Of a stretch of DNA of 64,000 bases, positions 36,067-44,437 are shown in pieces. Location: the NCBI RefSeq assembly GCF_036346875.1, contig NZ_CP107852.1, forward strand, positions 3,038,001 through 3,102,000, written 5' to 3'. The number at the start of each line of letters is the position of its first letter. Positions within the stretch are counted from its first letter, which is position 1. This DNA is from Nocardia sp. NBC_00508. Its GTDB lineage: Bacteria; Actinomycetota; Actinomycetes; Mycobacteriales; Mycobacteriaceae. The notes beneath the pieces are model-generated. The model did not search any database, was not told the origin of the DNA, and was given only the letters and a program-made list of their open reading frames with translations. The translations under genes were made by a program, and so were the position numbers.

Positions 36067-37214
36067 GACTGGTACCCCAATCGTTTCGCCGCCAGTCCGG
36101 TGAGGATTTCCGTGGTGCCGCCGCCGATCCCGAGGATGCGCATATCCCGATACTGGCGCTCGATCTCGGATTCGCGCATGTAGCCGAGGCCGCCGAAGAG
36201 CTGGACGGCCTGGTTGGCCACCCACTCGCCCGCCTCGACCGCGGTGTTCTTGGCGAAGCACACCTCGGCGATCAGGTCGGTCTCGCCCTCGGCGCTGCGC
36301 TGCACCACGTCGCGCGTGTAGACCCGGGCGACGTCGATGCGCCGCGCCATCTCGGTGACCGTGTTCTGCACCGCCTGCCTGCTGATCAGCGGACGGCCGA
36401 AGGTCTCGCGGTTGCGCACCCACTCCAGGGTCAGGTCCAGGCAGCGCTGCGCGCTCGAATAGGCCTGCACCGCGAGGCCGACGCGTTCGCTGACGAAAGC
36501 ACCCGCGATCTGGTGGAAGCCCGAGTCCTCCGGGCCGACCAGGTTCTCCACCGGCACCCGGACGTCCACGTAGGACAGCTCGGCCGTGTCGGAGGCGAGC
36601 CAGCCCATCTTGTCCAGCTTGCGGCTGACCGTGAAGCCCGGCGTGTCCTTGTCGATCACGAGCAGCGAGATGCCCGCCGCTCCCGGTCCTCCGGTGCGCA
36701 CCGCGGTGACCACGAAGTCGGCGCGGACGCCGGAGGTGATGTAGGTCTTGGCACCGTTGACGATGTAGTGGTCGCCGTCGCGGCGCGCGGTGGTGGTGAG
36801 GTGCCCGACGTCGGAGCCGCCGCCGGGCTCGGTGATCGCGAGCGAACCGATCTTCGCACCGGCGAGGGTCGGCTGCACCCAGCGCTCGATCTGCTCGGCG
36901 TTGCCGGAGGCGATAATGTGCGGCACCGCGATACCGCAGGTGAACAGCGAGGCGAACAGCCCACCGGACGCACCGGCCTGATGCATCTCCTCGCAGACGA
37001 TCATCGCGTCTACGCCGTCGCCGCCCGAGCCGCCCGCGGATTCCGGGAACTGCACGCCGAGCAGGCCGAGGGCGCCCGCCTTCTTGTGCAACCCGCGCGG
37101 GATCTCCCCCTCGCGTTCCCAACCGTCCAGGTAGGGCAGGATCTCGCGTTCCACGAAGCCACGGACCGTGGAACGCAATTCGCGTCGCTCCGGCGTGTCC
37201 CAGGGTTTGGTCAT
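36063..37214 (-). CDS. Acyl-CoA dehydrogenase (FadE13-like)
   Basis: The product has 383 residues starting MTKPWDTPERRELR, at an ATG overlapping the stop of the AtuA-like gene (ATGA). ACAD motifs are SLAITEPGGGSDVGHLTTTA, GDHYIVNGAKTYITSGVRAD, FVSERVGLAVQAYSSAQRCL and QLFGGLGYMRESEIERQYRD with a terminal GGGTTEI. A second acyl-CoA dehydrogenase in the same operon suggests two separate desaturation steps or substrates. It resembles citronellyl/isovaleryl-type enzymes in context. Confidence 0.93.
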   Translation of the reverse strand: MTKPWDTPERRELRSTVRGFVEREILPYLDGWEREGEIPRGLHKKAGALGLLGVQFPESAGGSGGDGVDAMIVCEEMHQAGASGGLFASLFTCGIAVPHIIASGNAEQIERWVQPTLAGAKIGSLAITEPGGGSDVGHLTTTARRDGDHYIVNGAKTYITSGVRADFVVTAVRTGGPGAAGISLLVIDKDTPGFTVSRKLDKMGWLASDTAELSYVDVRVPVENLVGPEDSGFHQIAGAFVSERVGLAVQAYSSAQRCLDLTLEWVRNRETFGRPLISRQAVQNTVTEMARRIDVARVYTRDVVQRSAEGETDLIAEVCFAKNTAVEAGEWVANQAVQLFGGLGYMRESEIERQYRDMRILGIGGGTTEILTGLAAKRLGYQS

Positions 37215-38926
37215 GACAGCAACTCCACTGGAATGTCGAGGTGACGGGACCGCAGCCATTCGCCGAGTCCCTTGGCCTGCGGATCGAAGCGGGCCTGGTA
37301 GGCCACGCCTCGACCGAGCAAACCTTCGATGATGAAGTTCAGCGCCCGCAGATTGGGCAGGACATGCCGGGTGACGGTGAGCGAAGCCGCCTCCGGAAGC
37401 AGCTCTTTGACTCGCTCCACGGTAACTGTGTGCACCAGCCAGCGCCATTGCTCGTCGGTGCGCACCCACACGCCGACGTTCGCGTCGCCGCCTTTGTCGC
37501 CGCTGCGGGCCAGCGCGATCGTGCCCAGCGGCACGCGGCGGGTCTCCCCGGCAGGCAGCGGCTCGGGCGCGGGCGGCTCGGCGACCGCGGCGAGTTCAGC
37601 TGTGTCGGTGGACGGCGCGATATCCACACGGGTGCCGTCCGGCAGCACCGCCGTGTGTGGCACCTCGGCGGCGTCGACGAACCCCGGCGTGAACACGCCG
37701 TACGGAGATCCATTGCCCGGCAAGGTCGTAAAGCTGCATCCCGGATAGCTGGCCAATGCCAGCTCCACTGCCACGTTGGAGAACGCGCGCCCGACCTTGT
37801 TCGGATCGGGGTCGCGGACCACGCAACGCAGCAGCGCGCTGGCCTGCTCCTCGGTCTCGGCGTCCGGCCGGTCCAGGCGGGCCAGAGTCCAGGTCAGCTC
37901 GGCGGGCCGGGTCGGCAACCAGGACTCCAGCTGCCGTTGCGCCAGTTGGGCTTTCGCCTCGATGTCCAGACCGGTGAGCACGAACTCCATCTCGTTGCGG
38001 AAACCGCCGAGGGTGTTCAGCGAGACCTTGAGCCGGGGCGGCGGCGCCTCGCCGGTGACGCCGCTGATCCGCACCCGGTCCGGGCCGTCCTGGTCGAGCC
38101 GGATGGTGTCCAGGCGGGACGTCACGTCGGGTCCGGCGTAGCGGGCGCCCTGGATCTCATACATCAGCTGGGCTTCGACCGTGTCGACGGCCACCGCGCC
38201 GCCGGTGCCCGTGTGCTTGGTGATGACGCTGCTGCCGTCGGCGCGGATTTCGGCGATCGGGAAGCCCGGCCTGCCCAGATCGGCGAGTTCGGTGAAGAAG
38301 GAGTAGTTGCCGCCGGTGGCCTGGGTACCGCACTCGATGACGTGCCCGGCCACCACGGCTCCGGCCAGCCGGTCGTAATCGGTTCGGTCCCAACCGAAGT
38401 GCGCCGCGGCCGGGCCGACGATCACCGACGCGTCGGTGACCCGGCCGGTGACCACGATGTCCGCGCCCGCGTTCAGGCATTCGACGATGCCCCACGCGCC
38501 GAGGTAGGCATTGGCGGTCAGCGGTGCACCGAAGCCGAGGTCACCGGCGCGCGCGACCAAGTCGTCCCCCTCGACGTGCGCGACCTTCGCGTCCAGTCCG
38601 AGATCCGCGGCGACCTTGCGCAGCTTCTCCGCGAGACCGGCCGGGTTGAGGCCGCCCGCGTTCGCGACGATGCGCACCTTGCGTTCCAGCGCGAGGCCGA
38701 GGCAGTCCTCGATCTGCTTGACGAAGGTCTTCGCGTAGCCGAGGCTCGGGTCCTTCATCCGGTCGCGGCCGAGGATCAGCATGGTCAGTTCGGCGAGATA
38801 GTCGCCGGTGAGCACGTCGAGCTGCCCTCCATCGAGCATCTCGCGCATGGCACTGAGCCGATCACCGTAGAAGCCGGAACAGTTGCCGATCCGGAGCACG
38901 TCCGGGTCGGCGGCCAGCATACTCAT
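37211..38926 (-). CDS. AtuA-like acyclic-terpene-utilisation protein (DUF1446)
   Basis: The product has 571 residues. It matches the AtuA/DUF1446 family: RIGNCSGFYGDRLSAMREML, GDYLAELTMLILGRDRMKDP, RIVANAGGLNPAGLAEKLRK, GRVTDASVIVGPAAAHFGWD and ECGTQATGGNYSFF. A C-terminal domain contains ALARSGDKGGDANVGVWV. In Pseudomonas, atuA belongs to the citronellol/geraniol pathway. Its enzymatic step is not settled. It is the first gene of the operon and the homologue, in order, of Rv0976c. A 15-codon reading frame overlaps its ATG as TGATG. Confidence 0.9.
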   Translation of the reverse strand: MSMLAADPDVLRIGNCSGFYGDRLSAMREMLDGGQLDVLTGDYLAELTMLILGRDRMKDPSLGYAKTFVKQIEDCLGLALERKVRIVANAGGLNPAGLAEKLRKVAADLGLDAKVAHVEGDDLVARAGDLGFGAPLTANAYLGAWGIVECLNAGADIVVTGRVTDASVIVGPAAAHFGWDRTDYDRLAGAVVAGHVIECGTQATGGNYSFFTELADLGRPGFPIAEIRADGSSVITKHTGTGGAVAVDTVEAQLMYEIQGARYAGPDVTSRLDTIRLDQDGPDRVRISGVTGEAPPPRLKVSLNTLGGFRNEMEFVLTGLDIEAKAQLAQRQLESWLPTRPAELTWTLARLDRPDAETEEQASALLRCVVRDPDPNKVGRAFSNVAVELALASYPGCSFTTLPGNGSPYGVFTPGFVDAAEVPHTAVLPDGTRVDIAPSTDTAELAAVAEPPAPEPLPAGETRRVPLGTIALARSGDKGGDANVGVWVRTDEQWRWLVHTVTVERVKELLPEAASLTVTRHVLPNLRALNFIIEGLLGRGVAYQARFDPQAKGLGEWLRSRHLDIPVELLS

Positions 38927-39030
38927 CAGCGGGAATGCCTCCTGTACGGCGAACCGTCAGGATGGGGCCGCATGCCGCACCCGTGGAGTCCGCGTTCCGC
39001 GACCAGCATCACACTCGATCCAGAAAAAAG

Positions 39031-39046
39031 CAAGCACGCGTGCTTG
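39031..39046. promoter_or_regulatory. 16-bp perfect palindrome upstream of the catabolic operon
   Basis: CAAGCACGCGTGCTTG is perfectly self-complementary and is flanked by AT-rich sequence (AAAAAG before, TTAATT after), about 105 bases before the AtuA-like start. This is a typical TetR-type operator in a promoter. The TetR gene at the far end of the operon is the obvious candidate binder. Confidence 0.75.
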
Positions 39047-39214
39047 TTAATTGCCCAAGGCAGTTTCACCGGCGCCCCCTGCGGTATCGCCGCGGTCGAT
39101 ACCGGCACAGCGACGTCGTGATCGCGCGGCCGCAAGGCGAACGGCTGCTCATGGGCGCGATACCGGCCACGGCGTCGGCACCCACGGCTCGATGACCTCG
39201 CCGCATGGAGCACA

Positions 39215-39382
39215 ATGAGCACAGTGCCCAGCGACGTCACCGTGATCATTCTGTTCGCCCTGTCCGGATTCCTGCTCGGCGGCGCCTACACCACCTGGAA
39301 GACCGCCCGGCCGCTGTCCATCGCGCTGGCGGTCTGCGCCGTTCTCGCTGCGGGCGGCGCCCTGGCCTGGTGGCTCGGCTAG
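39215..39382 (+). CDS. Small two-helix membrane protein (55 residues)
   Basis: The product starts MSTVPSDVTVII and contains two hydrophobic segments: VIILFALSGFLLGGAYTTW (residues ~9-27) and LSIALAVCAVLAAGGALAWW (residues ~34-53), with a short basic turn KTARP between. High third-position GC and clean hairpin topology support it. An upstream ATG at 39205 is out of frame. No family is recognised. It lies between the catabolic operon and the convergent cyclase gene, overlapping the latter by four bases. Confidence 0.7.
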   Translation: MSTVPSDVTVIILFALSGFLLGGAYTTWKTARPLSIALAVCAVLAAGGALAWWLG

Positions 39383-40341
39383 CTCTTCGAGAGACGGAAG
39401 ATTCGCAGGTCGTCCGGGACCCCATTGAGCGGCGCCGCGAAAAGGCTGCGGCGATACGGCTTGACTTCGAAGCCGAGCTCGTCCAGCGTCTCCGGCCGCA
39501 GCGCCTGCAGCGTCGCCTCCGACAGCATGGTGTTCCCGTTGCCGCCGGCCTCCATGACCCGGGCCGCGATCGTCACGTCCACGCCGAGCCAGTCGCCGCC
39601 GATCTCACGCGGCGAACCGGTGTGCAAACCGATTCGCATCCGCGGGCGATAGCCGCGCACCTGCACCTCGGTCAGAGTGCGCCTGGCGGTCACCGCGGCG
39701 CGCACGGCGCGGTCGGCCGAGGGGAAGACCGCCATCACGCCGTCACCCATGCGCTTGACCACCTGCCCGCCGCGCTCGGCGATCGGCGGCTCGATGGCCT
39801 TGGCCACCTCACGCAGCAGTTCGAGGGTGGCCTCGTCACCCGCCGACAGCGACCATCGGGAGAACGCCACCAGATCGGTGAACATAACAGTTACCTCTTG
39901 GCTACCTTTTCCGCGCCCCACCCGCTCCAACATCGCCTGCCAGACCTGCAAGGCGCCGAAGCCGATTTCCCTGGCCGCGCTCGGCGCGTCGCCGACCAGT
40001 TTGTCCGCTGCCCGTGCGACCGCGCGCGCACCGCCCGGCCCCGAAACCGACAGGGGGTCACCGAATGCAGGATCACCGGGCAGCTGCTCGCGAGCCTTGC
40101 GCAGCACACCGATCAGATCGGCCCGCTGATTTGCCGCGCTCATCAGCGCGGACAGCTGGCCACGACGCGATCCGCCGGAACGGCGGGAAGACTCGAACTC
40201 CTCGGACGGCTCCAACGGAATGACCATTTCGGGCGGTATGTCGCCATCGGCCCCCGACTCGGCGCCGCCGGAAGGTGTTTCGCTCACGCCCCGAGGGTAT
40301 CTCAGCCGATCTGACGTCGGCAGGTTAGCAATCATCGCCAT
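39379..40341 (-). CDS. Class III adenylate/guanylate cyclase with altered catalytic position
   Basis: The product has 320 residues from an ATG with GGAGG six bases upstream. The catalytic domain is residues ~148-320. Metal-binding aspartates are in MFTDL (Asp156) and KRMGD (Asp200, with Lys196 in the purine-specifying region). The transition-state motif, usually VN-x-AAR, reads VTIAAR here: Thr257 replaces Asn while Arg261 is kept. The N-terminal ~145 residues are helical with a Ser/Arg-rich linker and no recognised sensor. Activity may be low or use different chemistry. Confidence 0.88.
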   Translation of the reverse strand: MAMIANLPTSDRLRYPRGVSETPSGGAESGADGDIPPEMVIPLEPSEEFESSRRSGGSRRGQLSALMSAANQRADLIGVLRKAREQLPGDPAFGDPLSVSGPGGARAVARAADKLVGDAPSAAREIGFGALQVWQAMLERVGRGKGSQEVTVMFTDLVAFSRWSLSAGDEATLELLREVAKAIEPPIAERGGQVVKRMGDGVMAVFPSADRAVRAAVTARRTLTEVQVRGYRPRMRIGLHTGSPREIGGDWLGVDVTIAARVMEAGGNGNTMLSEATLQALRPETLDELGFEVKPYRRSLFAAPLNGVPDDLRIFRLSKS

Positions 40342-40497
40342 CTCTCACCTCCGCGGTGAACGTCAGCGAGCACGCCGTCGGGCCCCGCGATGGATAACGA
40401 GCTGGTTGCTGAACCGAGGCTACTCGCGCGAGTACTGGTCTCGGAACCGACCGGCCGCATAGTTTCCGGGATGTTCACACGCGGCTGTGCACAAAGA

Positions 40498-40535
40498 CGA
40501 TCGGCCCGGCGCGAAGACTCGCACCGGGCCGATCG
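40498..40535 (-). terminator. Terminator after the ABC transporter permease
   Basis: CGATCGGCCCGG pairs perfectly with CCGGGCCGATCG around a 14-base loop. It lies about 110 bases beyond the permease stop, in a 305-base spacer (40342-40646) that otherwise holds only the cyclase promoter region and no gene I can support. Confidence 0.6.
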
Positions 40536-40646
40536 CCACACCGTCCGCCGGGCAGTGGCAGGCGGTGGACGGAGCCCCGGACCTCCCGACAAGGTCGGCG
40601 CTCCACAACCCGAGTGGCGAGGGAAGGCGACTCGGGTAGCTCCGCA

Positions 40647-41408
40647 CTAGGCGTCGCGCTGGTTCACCGAGACCAGAGCCGCGCCGAAGACGATCACGAC
40701 GAAGCCGGTGAAGTACAGCAGGCTCCCCCAGGGCCCCCAGTGCCAATTGGCAGGGGACGGGGCCGTGCTGAAGAAGTGGCTCGCGTTCGCGAACGGCAGG
40801 AACGGGGTGACGTTGCGGCCGAAGCTGCCGAACGCGCCGAGCAGGCCCTCGATGAGCAGCGGCCACAGCACGATCAGCGAGATCGCGGCGGCGGACTGTC
40901 GCACCAGCACGCCGACGCCGACCGCGAGGACGATGCACAGGAACGCGTAGACCGGGATGCCGTAGACCTCGCGCCAGTCCTCCGCACTGGACAGAGTCAG
41001 GCTCGCGCCCGCGTCCGGGCCGCCGAGCGCCTTGGCCACCAGGTAGGCGAGAAACACCAGCACGGTGGTCAGCAGCGCGCCGTACACGCCGACCAACCCC
41101 GCCTTGGTGAGGATGACACGGTCACGATGCGGGGTGGCCTGGAACGTCGTCCGGATGATGCCGAAGCGATATTCGCTGGTCACGGTCAGGGTCGCCATGA
41201 TCATCAGAACCATCACGCCGAAGCCGCTGATTCCGGCTACCGCGGTGGAGACAGTCAGGTCGATCGCGCCATCCTCGCCGTAGGTCGTCCGCGCCACCCA
41301 GGCGAGCAGGGCCGCCATGCCGAGCGCGAGGGCCACGACGATGGCCGAGCACCACCAGGGCGACCTGGTCGAGGTGAGCTTGATTCGTTCCGCTGCCAGC
41401 ACGCCCAT
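40647..41408 (-). CDS. ABC transporter permease
   Basis: The product has 253 residues with about six membrane segments, including SPWWCSAIVVALALGMAALL and GFGVMVLMIMATLTVTSEY, then LSGFVV-like helices at the end. TSEYRFGIIRTTFQATPHRD is the cytosolic loop typical of ABC-2 permeases of the YhaP/NatB sort. It starts one base within the stop of the ATPase gene (TGATG). Together they form an exporter, substrate unknown, perhaps an antimicrobial or lipid. Confidence 0.88.
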   Translation of the reverse strand: MGVLAAERIKLTSTRSPWWCSAIVVALALGMAALLAWVARTTYGEDGAIDLTVSTAVAGISGFGVMVLMIMATLTVTSEYRFGIIRTTFQATPHRDRVILTKAGLVGVYGALLTTVLVFLAYLVAKALGGPDAGASLTLSSAEDWREVYGIPVYAFLCIVLAVGVGVLVRQSAAAISLIVLWPLLIEGLLGAFGSFGRNVTPFLPFANASHFFSTAPSPANWHWGPWGSLLYFTGFVVIVFGAALVSVNQRDA

Positions 41409-42352
41409 CAGAGCGCACCTCCCATCACCTGATCGAAGCCTTCGCCGTGATACTGCACGGCGCCGCCGGTCATCCGCATGAACGCCTCCTCCAGCGAGGC
41501 GCGCTGCGGGGCCAGCTCGAACAGCGTGATGTCGTTCGCCGCGGCCAGCTTCCCGACCACGTCACTGGGCACGCCCGCCACGACGAGCGCCGGGCCGTCG
41601 GGGCCCGCGCCGTCCTCGCGGACGGTCATGCCGTTCGAGGTGAGCACGCTGCGCAGCTGCTCGAGCTGCGGGCTGCGCACCCGCACCGACTGCTCCGATG
41701 CGCGCTCGATGAACTCCTGCGTGGTCGAGTCCGAGATGAGCTTGCCGCGACCGATCACAACCAGGTGCTCGGCGGTCTGCGCCATCTCCGAGAGCAGATG
41801 GCTGGAGACCAGCACCGTGCGGCCTTCGGCGGCCAGTCGCTGCATGAACCGGCGGATCCACAGGATGCCCTCCGGGTCGAGACCATTGACCGGCTCGTCG
41901 AACAGCAGCACCTGCGGATCGCCGAGCAGCGCGCCGGCCAGGCCGAGCCGCTGCGACATGCCGAGGGAGAACCCGCCCGCGGACTTGCCGGCCACCTCCG
42001 ACAGGCCGACCAGCCGCAGCACCTCCTCCACTCGGGACTTGGCGATGCCATTGGACGCGGCCATCCACTCCAGATGGGCGCGGGCCGACCGGTTCGGATG
42101 CACCCACTTGGCATCCAGCAGCGCGCCGACGGCACGCAGCGGATGGTCCAGCTCGTGGTAGGGCTTGCCGTGGATCAGCGCGGTGCCCGCGGTGGGCTTG
42201 TCCAATCCGAGGATCATCCGCATGGTGGTCGACTTACCAGCCCCGTTCGGCCCCAGGAAGCCCGTCACCTGGCCCGGTCGCACAGTGAAGGACAGGTCCT
42301 GGACCGCGACGGTCTGCCCATAGTGCTTGGTCAGGCCTCTCAGCTCGATCAT
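41408..42352 (-). CDS. ABC transporter ATP-binding protein
   Basis: The product has 314 residues from MIELRGLTKHYG; a second ATG lies 12 bases upstream. It has Walker A GPNGAGKST (residues ~36-44), signature FSLGMSQRLGLAGALLG, Walker B VLLFDEPVNGLDPEG and the switch His in VSSHLLSEM. The ~100-residue C-terminal extension is typical of drug/antimicrobial exporter ATPases (BcrA-like). It is coupled to the permease gene. Confidence 0.93.
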   Translation of the reverse strand: MIELRGLTKHYGQTVAVQDLSFTVRPGQVTGFLGPNGAGKSTTMRMILGLDKPTAGTALIHGKPYHELDHPLRAVGALLDAKWVHPNRSARAHLEWMAASNGIAKSRVEEVLRLVGLSEVAGKSAGGFSLGMSQRLGLAGALLGDPQVLLFDEPVNGLDPEGILWIRRFMQRLAAEGRTVLVSSHLLSEMAQTAEHLVVIGRGKLISDSTTQEFIERASEQSVRVRSPQLEQLRSVLTSNGMTVREDGAGPDGPALVVAGVPSDVVGKLAAANDITLFELAPQRASLEEAFMRMTGGAVQYHGEGFDQVMGGAL

Positions 42353-42616
42353 GCTGCCCAGCATTCCGTAAAACGGGGCGGCGCGCGTCGGTAAATAGTG
42401 GCGAGTTCGGTCATCCTCGAGGATGAGGAGGAGATGAGGGGGATCCCCCCGGCGGCTACCGCGCCATACGCAGGCAGGTCGGCTGCCGAACACGACGGGC
42501 AATGTGCACGCACATCCGATCATCCGCGCAGGATAACGAGGGGTTTCGACCGAACACGGCGTGGAAGTCATGGATGACGGATCGGAACGGGCCTACCCAC
42601 AAGGAGGATCGGCGGC

Positions 42617-43498
42617 ATGCCCACACACGAGTCGCATCCGCATCGCCCGTCCTGGGTGCCCGACCAGCTCTACCCGTTCACCGACCACTACCTCGACCTC
42701 ACCGAGGCCAGGGTCCACTACATCGATGAAGGCGATGGACCGCCACTGCTGATGCTGCACGGCAACCCGACCTGGTCGTTCCTCTACCGCGACATCGTCA
42801 TCGGCCTGCGTGACCGCTACCGCTGCATCGCGGTCGACTATCCCGGATTCGGTCTGTCCTACGCGGCATCTGGCTACCGCTTCACCCCCGCCGAGCACGC
42901 CGAAATCGTAGGTCAACTGGTCCAGCGGCTCGATCTGCGCGAAATCACGCTGATGGTGCAGGATTGGGGCGGCCCGATCGGGTTCGCCACGGCCACACGT
43001 CACGCGGACCGGTTCACCGCTTTCGTCATCGGAAATACCTGGGCCTGGCCCAAAGCCGACCTGGGAACGCAAGCGTTCTCGCGCCTTCTCGGCGGCCCGG
43101 TCGGTGGCTGGCTGATCCGGCAGCACAATTTCTTCGTCGAACGCATCATCCCGGCCGGAGTCCGGCTCACGAAGCTGGACGACACCGTGATGAACGCATA
43201 TCGCGGCCCCTTCCCCACCCCCGCCTCGCGCGAACCGGTGCACGTATTTCCCCGCGAGATCCTCGCCAGCCGCGCTCTGCTCGCCGATATCGAACGCAAA
43301 CTCCCGACTGTCACCGACCGACCTGCGCTGATCGTTTGGGGCACCAAGGATGTCGCCTTCCGCGCCGCCGAACTTCGCCGGTGGGAAGAATTGTTCCCGC
43401 AACATCGCACCGTCCCCCTCGTCGGCGCCGGCCATTACATTCAGGAAGACGCGTCCGAAGAGATAGTCACCGCGATCCGCTCCTGGGCATCCGCCTGA
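42617..43498 (+). CDS. Haloalkane dehalogenase-like alpha/beta hydrolase
   Basis: The product has 293 residues. It shows the haloalkane-dehalogenase pattern: LHGNPTWSFLYRDIV (halide-binding Asn50 and Trp nearby), nucleophile elbow VQDWGGPIG (Asp116), PALIVWGTKDVAF and GAGHYIQEDA (His273). This fits the HLD family; the mycobacterial Rv1833c-type (HLD-III) enzyme is the closest I recall. It would replace halogen by hydroxyl in small haloalkanes, but natural substrates are usually unknown. AAGGAGGATCGG precedes the ATG. Divergent from the ABC genes. Confidence 0.85.
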   Translation: MPTHESHPHRPSWVPDQLYPFTDHYLDLTEARVHYIDEGDGPPLLMLHGNPTWSFLYRDIVIGLRDRYRCIAVDYPGFGLSYAASGYRFTPAEHAEIVGQLVQRLDLREITLMVQDWGGPIGFATATRHADRFTAFVIGNTWAWPKADLGTQAFSRLLGGPVGGWLIRQHNFFVERIIPAGVRLTKLDDTVMNAYRGPFPTPASREPVHVFPREILASRALLADIERKLPTVTDRPALIVWGTKDVAFRAAELRRWEELFPQHRTVPLVGAGHYIQEDASEEIVTAIRSWASA

Positions 43499-43615
43499 AC
43501 CCTGCGCGAATCCGGTCTCCGCCTGCACGCGCCGCGCCGGAAAGGGTTGAAACGCGGCTGATCTCGCAATGCTGCCGCTCCACCAGGTCCACCCGCACCG
43601 GAATCGCGGTGTGCA

Positions 43616-44350
43616 TCATGGTCGGGCAGGTGACGCGACGGAGTCCGTCCAGACGACGTCTGCCGCAAGCACCAGCACGGCACTGAGTGCGGCGGCGGCG
43701 TCGAGAAGGGCGCGGGAGCGAGCCGCGATGCCGGCCTCCCTGGCGTCCAGCGCGGCTGCGACGTCTTCGGATCGATTCCCGCGCGGCAAGTCCGGCATCA
43801 AGGTCCGGAGAGTGTCGATGCGGTATCCGGCACTGCGCAACTGGTGGACGATCCGCGCATCCCGGACCTGGTCCGGCGAGTACCGTCGCGCCCCTTGCGC
43901 GGCAACGCGGTCCGGAACGACAAGCCCCTCGGCGTCCCAATGCCGCAAGGTCGACGGACGCACACCCAGCGCGGCGGCGAGTTCGGAGACACCCATCGAA
44001 TCCGACGGGCGCACATCATCGATCGGCTCGGCGGAGATCGCCTCCGCCGCCCGCTTGGCGAGCTCGAGGTCCGTACGATCGCGATCGAGCCGGGCGTGCG
44101 CCGCATCGAGCAGGGCGAGTACCTCGGCGGCCGGGCGCTCATGGACCGCACGAACGATCCGCTTGGCCTCGACCGGACCGACCCCCACCGCCAGCGCACG
44201 GTAGGCCAGCGCTGAACGCAGGTGAATCTCGCCGTACCTGCGATAACCCGCGGGGGTGCGCGTCACCGTCGGCAGCACCCCGGCACGCTCGAGGTTGCGT
44301 ATCTGCTGCACGGAGTATCCGGCCTGCCGCGCGACATCGACCGTGCGCAT
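43616..44350 (-). CDS. MerR-type regulator with two HTH domains (TioE-like)
   Basis: The product has 244 residues. Two complete MerR N-terminal motifs are present: TVDVARQAGYSVQQIRNLER with AGVLPTVTRTPAGYRRY (residues ~3-42), and a second one, MGVSELAAALGVRPSTLRHW with DAEGLVVPDRVAAQGARRYS (residues ~123-162). This tandem arrangement is that of TioE-family regulators. There is no metal-binding cysteine set. It is divergent from the DUF6194-like gene, with an inverted repeat ten bases before its start. Confidence 0.85.
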   Translation of the reverse strand: MRTVDVARQAGYSVQQIRNLERAGVLPTVTRTPAGYRRYGEIHLRSALAYRALAVGVGPVEAKRIVRAVHERPAAEVLALLDAAHARLDRDRTDLELAKRAAEAISAEPIDDVRPSDSMGVSELAAALGVRPSTLRHWDAEGLVVPDRVAAQGARRYSPDQVRDARIVHQLRSAGYRIDTLRTLMPDLPRGNRSEDVAAALDAREAGIAARSRALLDAAAALSAVLVLAADVVWTDSVASPARP

Positions 44351-44360
44351 CGACGAGTTG

Positions 44361-44374
44361 AGAGTCGACACTCT
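44361..44374. promoter_or_regulatory. Inverted repeat in the TioE-like/DUF6194-like spacer
   Basis: AGAGT and ACTCT flank a four-base centre (CGAC), ten bases upstream of the TioE-like start. The divergent arrangement makes it a likely operator for the tandem-HTH protein. Confidence 0.45.
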
Positions 44375-44437
44375 GCTGTACCTGGTCTTCCTTCTCAGAG
44401 TCTCCACAAGCACCTTAATGAAACGCTGGAGCACATG

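Noticed and set aside
34516..36183. 555-residue plus-strand open frame opposite the carboxyltransferase
   Set aside because: Antisense shadow; the minus strand carries all carboxyltransferase motifs.
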